Assembly: GCA_910588565.1 (NCBI GenBank) | Contig: CAJUPF010000026.1 | Span: 1-37,453, forward strand | DNA from: an uncultured Lachnospiraceae bacterium | GTDB taxonomy: Bacteria; Bacillota; Clostridia; Lachnospirales; Lachnospiraceae | Length of the DNA stretch: 37,453 nt | Direction: 5' to 3' | Part shown: positions 33,983-37,453 of the stretch, in pieces | Numbering within the stretch: the stretch's first letter is position 1 | Layout of the letters: each line of letters begins with the position of its first letter | The notes under the pieces: generated by a model | What the model saw: only the letters and a program-made list of their open reading frames with translations | Told to the model about the DNA's origin: nothing | Databases searched by the model: none | Made by a program: the position numbers and the translations under genes

Positions 33983-34927
33983 ATGTATCAGGTTCGTACG
34001 GATCTGGCTTTAGAAGCAAGAGAAAAATTTGAGAAGGACAACGTAGAGGTAAAAGGCGTTAAGGTAACAGAAGAGAAACCGGGCGGAAATATGACCGTCA
34101 CAAAAGTCGTGATTGAAACGGAAAACGGGGCAAAGATTATGGGAAAGCCAAAGGGGAGCTATATCACGCTGGAAGCCCCGGATATGGCGGATTCCGATGA
34201 GGATTACCACAGGGAGATTTCACATGCGCTGGCGGAGATATTAAAAGAGCTTATGCCCATTGAAAAAAAAGAATTGTCTGTGCTTGTGGTAGGGCTTGGA
34301 AACCGGGAGGTAACGCCGGATGCGTTAGGGCCTAGAGTTGCGGATAATATGATGATTACCAGGCATATTATCCGAAAATTCGGAAAATATGCCTTTGGCT
34401 TGAAGCGGAATCATCAGATCAGCAGTATTGTGCCCGGTGTTATGGCACAGACCGGGATGGAAACATTGGAAATTATCAAAGGCGTACTGGAAGAAACGTC
34501 TCCGGACTATATTATTGCAATAGACGCGCTTGCTGCCAGAAGCACAAGGCGGCTGAACCGTACCATTCAGATTACGGATACCGGAATTTCCCCAGGCTCC
34601 GGCGTTGGAAACCACAGACATGCGTTAAACCGGGAGAGTATGGGGATTCCGGTGATAGCCATAGGAATTCCGACGGTTGTAGATGCGGTGACAATTGTCA
34701 GCGATACGATGAGCAATCTGGTGACGGCCATGGAAGAAACCAGAAAGCTAGAGGAGCTGGGCAAATCCATCAGCTGCCTGGAAGAGGCGGAAAAGTATGA
34801 ATTGATTCGCGAATTGCTGTCTCCCAGTTTAAATACCATGTTTGTAACGCCAAAGGATATTGATGAATCCGTAAAGCGTCTTAGCTATACTATTTCAGAA
34901 GGAATTAACATGGCTTTTTTTCCATAG
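33983..34927 (+). CDS. gpr: Germination protease (GPR endopeptidase)
   Basis: A 314-residue aspartate-type protease of family A25 that degrades small acid-soluble spore proteins when spores germinate. The probable active-site aspartates are in GNREVTPDALGP and AIDALAARS. N-terminal VRTDLALEARE and GSGVGNHRHALN are further signatures. It starts at 33983 after AAAGGTGG; a GTG at 33956 is rejected. Only three residues precede VRTDLA, so the propeptide known from Bacillus GPR, which lies before this block, is nearly absent. Its presence shows the organism can form endospores. spoIIP follows 81 bases later. Confidence 0.96.
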   Translation: MYQVRTDLALEAREKFEKDNVEVKGVKVTEEKPGGNMTVTKVVIETENGAKIMGKPKGSYITLEAPDMADSDEDYHREISHALAEILKELMPIEKKELSVLVVGLGNREVTPDALGPRVADNMMITRHIIRKFGKYAFGLKRNHQISSIVPGVMAQTGMETLEIIKGVLEETSPDYIIAIDALAARSTRRLNRTIQITDTGISPGSGVGNHRHALNRESMGIPVIAIGIPTVVDAVTIVSDTMSNLVTAMEETRKLEELGKSISCLEEAEKYELIRELLSPSLNTMFVTPKDIDESVKRLSYTISEGINMAFFP

Positions 34928-35008
34928 AAGCCCCAAACCTTATTTTTTTCGGTATAAATCGCTTGTCCACGCGTATATATTTAAGTGGCAGGAGTGTGGT
35001 ATATTAGT

Positions 35009-36514
35009 GTGAAAAAAAGGCTAAAATCTTTCAGACATTCATGGAAGTATGGGAAACGATCTGTTCGCTATTCCAGGATGTTACATGGCAGTAGTAAAAA
35101 AAAGTTCTCCAGGCATCCCTTGATGCTCCGGGTGATAAGCGATCATAAGCGGTCTTCCGGCCATTCTTCGATGTTTAATAGGATGAACCAGGATAAGGAA
35201 ATGCCGTCCAGATACCCTCTGCTCTCCAAAAAAAGGTATTATAAGAGGAATAAGAAAAAAACGGCGGCGGCAGTCCTTAGCATTGCCTTGCTGTGTATCT
35301 GCCTGTCGTTCGGCGGCCTGGCACAGGAGGATTCTCTTTTGGATATGGTGGGCAGACAGGCAAAGAGCGAGGCATATCTTGTGATGTTAAAATCAGCGTC
35401 GCCTTCTGTTTTTTATGAAAAAAAAGAAGTAAGCGCATTAGAACGGCTGATGGGCTGGGTGATGAAATCAGTTCCTGTTTATGGGTACGTTACGGATGCT
35501 GAAAATTATGCAACGCAGATGGAAAGTGAGATTTCATACGAAACGATTATTGCCAGAGAAGCAGCGGATGAGAATTATGTCGATGAGAATACAGGGGAGC
35601 TGATTACCTCTGGCGAACCGGCAGCTTCCGGGATGGAAGAGGGCGAACAGCTTGTGGAAGCTGCGCCGGAAGAAGCAGCGCCTGTTGAGGCTGCAGCGGA
35701 TGGCCAGCCGGAAGAACATGCAGCTTCCGGTGTGTTTGTGCCGAATCAGACGCCGGTAGTGACGTATGCGGCGGAAAAACTGAATGATTTTGATTATCTG
35801 ATTCAGAACTTTTACGTTGTGGACCGGACGACTACGATTAACAGCAGCCAGCTGAACGCGGCGGATTTACTGAGCCGGAGCATGAAACTGACCCATGATG
35901 CGCAGGCACCGCAGATTTTGATTTACCATACGCATTCCCAGGAGTATTTTGCAGATTCCGTGCCAGGGGACGCATCGACTTCTGTTGTGGGATTGGGAGA
36001 ATATTTAACGCAGCTTTTAGAAGGCTATGGATTTCATGTGCTGCATCATACGGGAGAGTATGATGTGGAAAGCAGGGATAATGCCTACTCAAGGGCAGGG
36101 CCTGCGGTAGAGCAGATATTAAAGGAGAATCCGAGTATTGAAATTGTGATTGATTTGCATCGTGACGGGGTTGCGGAGGGGACGCATCTTGTGACGGATG
36201 TACAGGGAAAGCAGACGGCAAGCATTATGTTTTTTAACGGGCTTAGCCGGACTACGGCAAACGGAGATATCAGTTATCTGCCAAATCCGTACATACAGGA
36301 TAATCTGGCGTTTTCGCTGCAGATGCAGATTGCGGCGAATGAGTATTATCCGGGGTTTTCCAGGATGATTTATCTGAAAGGGTATCGGTATAATATGCAT
36401 TATTGTCCCAAGTCTCTGCTGGTGGAGGTGGGCGCGCAGACGAATACGGTACAGGAGGCGATGAATGCAATGGAGCCTTTGGCGGATATTCTTGCGAAGG
36501 TGATATCGCCGTAA
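35009..36514 (+). CDS. spoIIP: Stage II sporulation protein P
   Basis: A 501-residue membrane-anchored peptidoglycan hydrolase of the SpoIIDMP machine that thins septal and lateral wall to drive engulfment of the forespore. A basic N-terminal tail of about 80 residues precedes one TM segment (85-104). An Ala/Glu-rich spacer lies near 200-240. The C-terminal amidase/endopeptidase domain has HTHSQE, IDLHRDG and LLVEVGAQTNT, with His and Glu residues suited to zinc. A GTG start at 35009 is chosen because AGGAG at 34990-34994 precedes it, although spacing is long; an earlier GTG (34985) has no binding site. The cytoplasmic tail is longer than usual, so the start may lie further in. Confidence 0.92.
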   Translation: MKKRLKSFRHSWKYGKRSVRYSRMLHGSSKKKFSRHPLMLRVISDHKRSSGHSSMFNRMNQDKEMPSRYPLLSKKRYYKRNKKKTAAAVLSIALLCICLSFGGLAQEDSLLDMVGRQAKSEAYLVMLKSASPSVFYEKKEVSALERLMGWVMKSVPVYGYVTDAENYATQMESEISYETIIAREAADENYVDENTGELITSGEPAASGMEEGEQLVEAAPEEAAPVEAAADGQPEEHAASGVFVPNQTPVVTYAAEKLNDFDYLIQNFYVVDRTTTINSSQLNAADLLSRSMKLTHDAQAPQILIYHTHSQEYFADSVPGDASTSVVGLGEYLTQLLEGYGFHVLHHTGEYDVESRDNAYSRAGPAVEQILKENPSIEIVIDLHRDGVAEGTHLVTDVQGKQTASIMFFNGLSRTTANGDISYLPNPYIQDNLAFSLQMQIAANEYYPGFSRMIYLKGYRYNMHYCPKSLLVEVGAQTNTVQEAMNAMEPLADILAKVISP

Positions 36515-36546
36515 GAGGCGGGGGTGTTACATTTTGGGGAAGCCAC

Positions 36547-36594
36547 GTCAGGAAACAGAGAAGGGGGCAGCTGCCCCCTTCTCTGTTTCCTGAC
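36547..36594. repeat. 48-bp perfect palindrome after spoIIP
   Basis: Bases 36547-36570 are the exact reverse complement of 36571-36594, with no loop; the centre is GGGGGCAGCTGCCCCC. It lies 33 bases after the spoIIP stop. In RNA it would form a very stable hairpin, but there is no T-run after it. It might act as an unusual terminator, or be a repeat or cruciform-forming element. Confidence 0.9.
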
Positions 36595-36603
36595 TGGGTA
36601 TTC

Positions 36604-36654
36604 CAGGGATTTATGTGAGGAGCCAGCCTGGATTTTTCAGGGATTTAGGTGGGA
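36604..36654 (+). repeat. Short direct repeat in the spoIIP-downstream spacer
   Basis: CAGGGATTTA occurs at 36604-36613 and 36638-36647, each followed by (T/G)GTG, 34 bases apart. No gene is visible in 36595-36722. Confidence 0.5.
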
Positions 36655-36722
36655 TATTCTGCTGTCTGCTGGTGGAGGCAGGTAGTTGGGATTTGTTTGC
36701 CGGCTGTTTTATAAATGGGAAG

Positions 36723-37067
36723 TCAGTTGTTTGAAAACTCGCTGATAATACATATTTTTCCTATAATGTGTTCATTAAATTCTTCTAATCTTTCGGATGG
36801 AACCCATAGTTCTTTATGATATTCATCCCCAACCTGATGCACTTCAAACTGTTTACAATAATTGTCATCAACTTCAAACTTGGTGACATAACCTCTATGA
36901 TCATCATTATAGTTTACATTCCATTTAGACGCAATTTCCGTTGCATACCGTTCATTTAGCACAGGATAAAAAATAGGCTGTTCTGGTAATCTGGGTGGAA
37001 ATTTACAGTAATTGCTCTTTTCTATTAGCTTTAACTCTTTCGTGCCAACAGGTCTGTATAAAATCAT
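36723..37067 (-). CDS. ADP-ribosylation/crystallin J1-type small protein
   Basis: A 114-residue protein that resembles the widespread family annotated as ADP-ribosylation/crystallin J1. It begins MILYRPVGTKELKLI, contains FPPRLPEQPIFYPVLNERYA, GYVTKFEV and VHQVGDEYHKELWVPSERLEEFN, all typical of that family. Biochemical function is not established; despite the label it is too short for a classical ADP-ribosylglycohydrolase. The start at 37067 follows GGAGGT; a TTG at 37079 is rejected. Base composition is markedly more AT-rich than the genes to its left, suggesting later acquisition. Confidence 0.75.
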   Translation of the reverse strand: MILYRPVGTKELKLIEKSNYCKFPPRLPEQPIFYPVLNERYATEIASKWNVNYNDDHRGYVTKFEVDDNYCKQFEVHQVGDEYHKELWVPSERLEEFNEHIIGKICIISEFSNN

Positions 37068-37120
37068 TTTTACCTCCAATTATTATAGAATTTGTAACTG
37101 TTTTTATGATACATCATTTT

Positions 37121-37149
37121 CTTATAAATAAAAATATACTTTTAATCAA
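37121..37149 (-). promoter_or_regulatory. Predicted promoter for the gene at 36723-37067
   Basis: On the minus strand TTGATT (37144-37149) and TATAAG (37121-37126) are 17 bases apart, 54 bases before the start. A second TATAAT is closer to the gene (near 37080-37085), without a matching -35. Confidence 0.45.
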
Positions 37150-37216
37150 TTTGATCGTGTAACTTTTTTCGGAAAAGTGTTCTCACTGCTTAAAATTTGA
37201 AATAAAATGCATAGTC

Positions 37217-37453
37217 TTACATATAATTACTGCATTTGCACTCATCTGACATTAAGCCATTTACAATACATTTTGCATATTGACTGCATAAGCGTTTATC
37301 AAAGATTCCCTGCAAAGCATTTGATATGATTTTTGTTGCTTCATCTTTATCCGGATTTTCGATAACCGCTAAAGGCAATAATAAAAGAAATATTTGTTTG
37401 TCTTTTATAGAGTTCAATAACTCTTTGAATGGAATCACTTGAATATTGTAATG
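37217..37453 (-). CDS. Hypothetical protein, N-terminal end outside window
   Basis: The reading frame stays open to the right edge, so the 78 visible codons are probably the C-terminal part of a longer gene rather than a short protein starting at the GTG near 37438. It is predicted helical, with LLNSIKDKQIFLLLLPLAVI and a Cys-containing end (CSQYAKCIV, then CKCSN). I do not recognise a family. Composition is AT-rich like the preceding gene, with which it may form an accessory patch. Confidence 0.5.
   Translation of the reverse strand, partial: HYNIQVIPFKELLNSIKDKQIFLLLLPLAVIENPDKDEATKIISNALQGIFDKRLCSQYAKCIVNGLMSDECKCSNYM

Noticed and set aside
34940..34985. Sigma-E or sigma-G promoter for spoIIP (GTATAA then CGTATATA)
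   Set aside because: Spacing and -10 match poorly to either consensus; not supportable from sequence alone.
35534..36470. Minus-strand ORFs within spoIIP
   Set aside because: Opposite a clear sporulation gene; composition and lack of start signals mark them as shadows.
36547..36594. CRISPR repeat or array
   Set aside because: Only one palindrome is present, with no regularly spaced copies and no cas genes in the window.

Overview
The window looks like a chromosomal segment from a spore-forming anaerobic Clostridium of the Lachnospiraceae type. The evidence is sporulation genes (gpr, spoIIP) in the conserved rpsT-gpr-spoIIP order, a CoA-transferase closely resembling gut butyryl-CoA:acetate CoA-transferases, a GlpK/FAD/FAD/DUF1667 glycerol operon, a DUF5685 protein next to a J-domain protein, and a Lachnospiraceae-style Rpn/PD-(D/E)XK protein. 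Most of it reads as core genome. The clearest accessory piece is the AT-rich right end (about 36720-37453).

Layout. 1-336: 3' part of RNase P RNA and its terminator. 499-3545: a degenerate PilT-like ATPase, then a compact trio (zinc-ribbon membrane protein, DUF5685 protein, J-domain protein with a Cys-rich tail). 3645-6233: a glycogen debranching enzyme with a long charged N-terminal tail. 6348-9658 (minus): pyrB-pyrI-glmS. 9853-13845: an RND exporter with a large coiled-coil insertion. 14054-15557: a DUF3892 protein and an SseB-family protein. 15697-17037 (minus): CoA-transferase. 17237-19032: ECF sigma factor and probable membrane anti-sigma factor. 19279-20163: DegV protein. 20317-20751 (minus): a small helical protein. 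20881-23219: lipoprotein, mtnN, luxS and an FlK-like thioesterase, probably one operon. 23302-27666: a PAS-GAF-GGDEF diguanylate cyclase, a small membrane protein and an ABC permease/ATPase pair. 27691-28536: Rpn-like protein. 28637-33240 (minus): glycerol operon. 33525-36514: rpsT (minus), gpr, spoIIP. 36547-37453: a 48-bp perfect palindrome, then AT-rich hypotheticals where lepA would be expected in many Firmicutes.

How genes work together. PyrB and PyrI form the catalytic and regulatory chains of aspartate transcarbamoylase. MtnN and LuxS are successive steps of S-adenosylhomocysteine detoxification, releasing homocysteine and the AI-2 precursor. GlpK and the two FAD proteins with DUF1667 convert glycerol through glycerol-3-phosphate to dihydroxyacetone phosphate. 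GPR and SpoIIP act in spore germination and engulfment.

The most unusual signals are: (i) two frame-preserving tandem repeats, at the pyrB 3' end and just before the thioesterase start, sharing a GGGG(C)ATACCTGTATG core, which suggests a dispersed short element that settles at gene borders; (ii) a DUF5685 protein with two Asp-rich motifs reminiscent of helical isoprenoid-synthase folds, translationally overlapping a Cys-tailed J protein; (iii) a roughly 270-residue coiled-coil insertion inside an RND porter domain; (iv) a PilT homologue with altered Walker A, Walker B and His-box residues; (v) the loop-less 48-bp palindrome after spoIIP. All family names come from reading the sequence; no database search was run.
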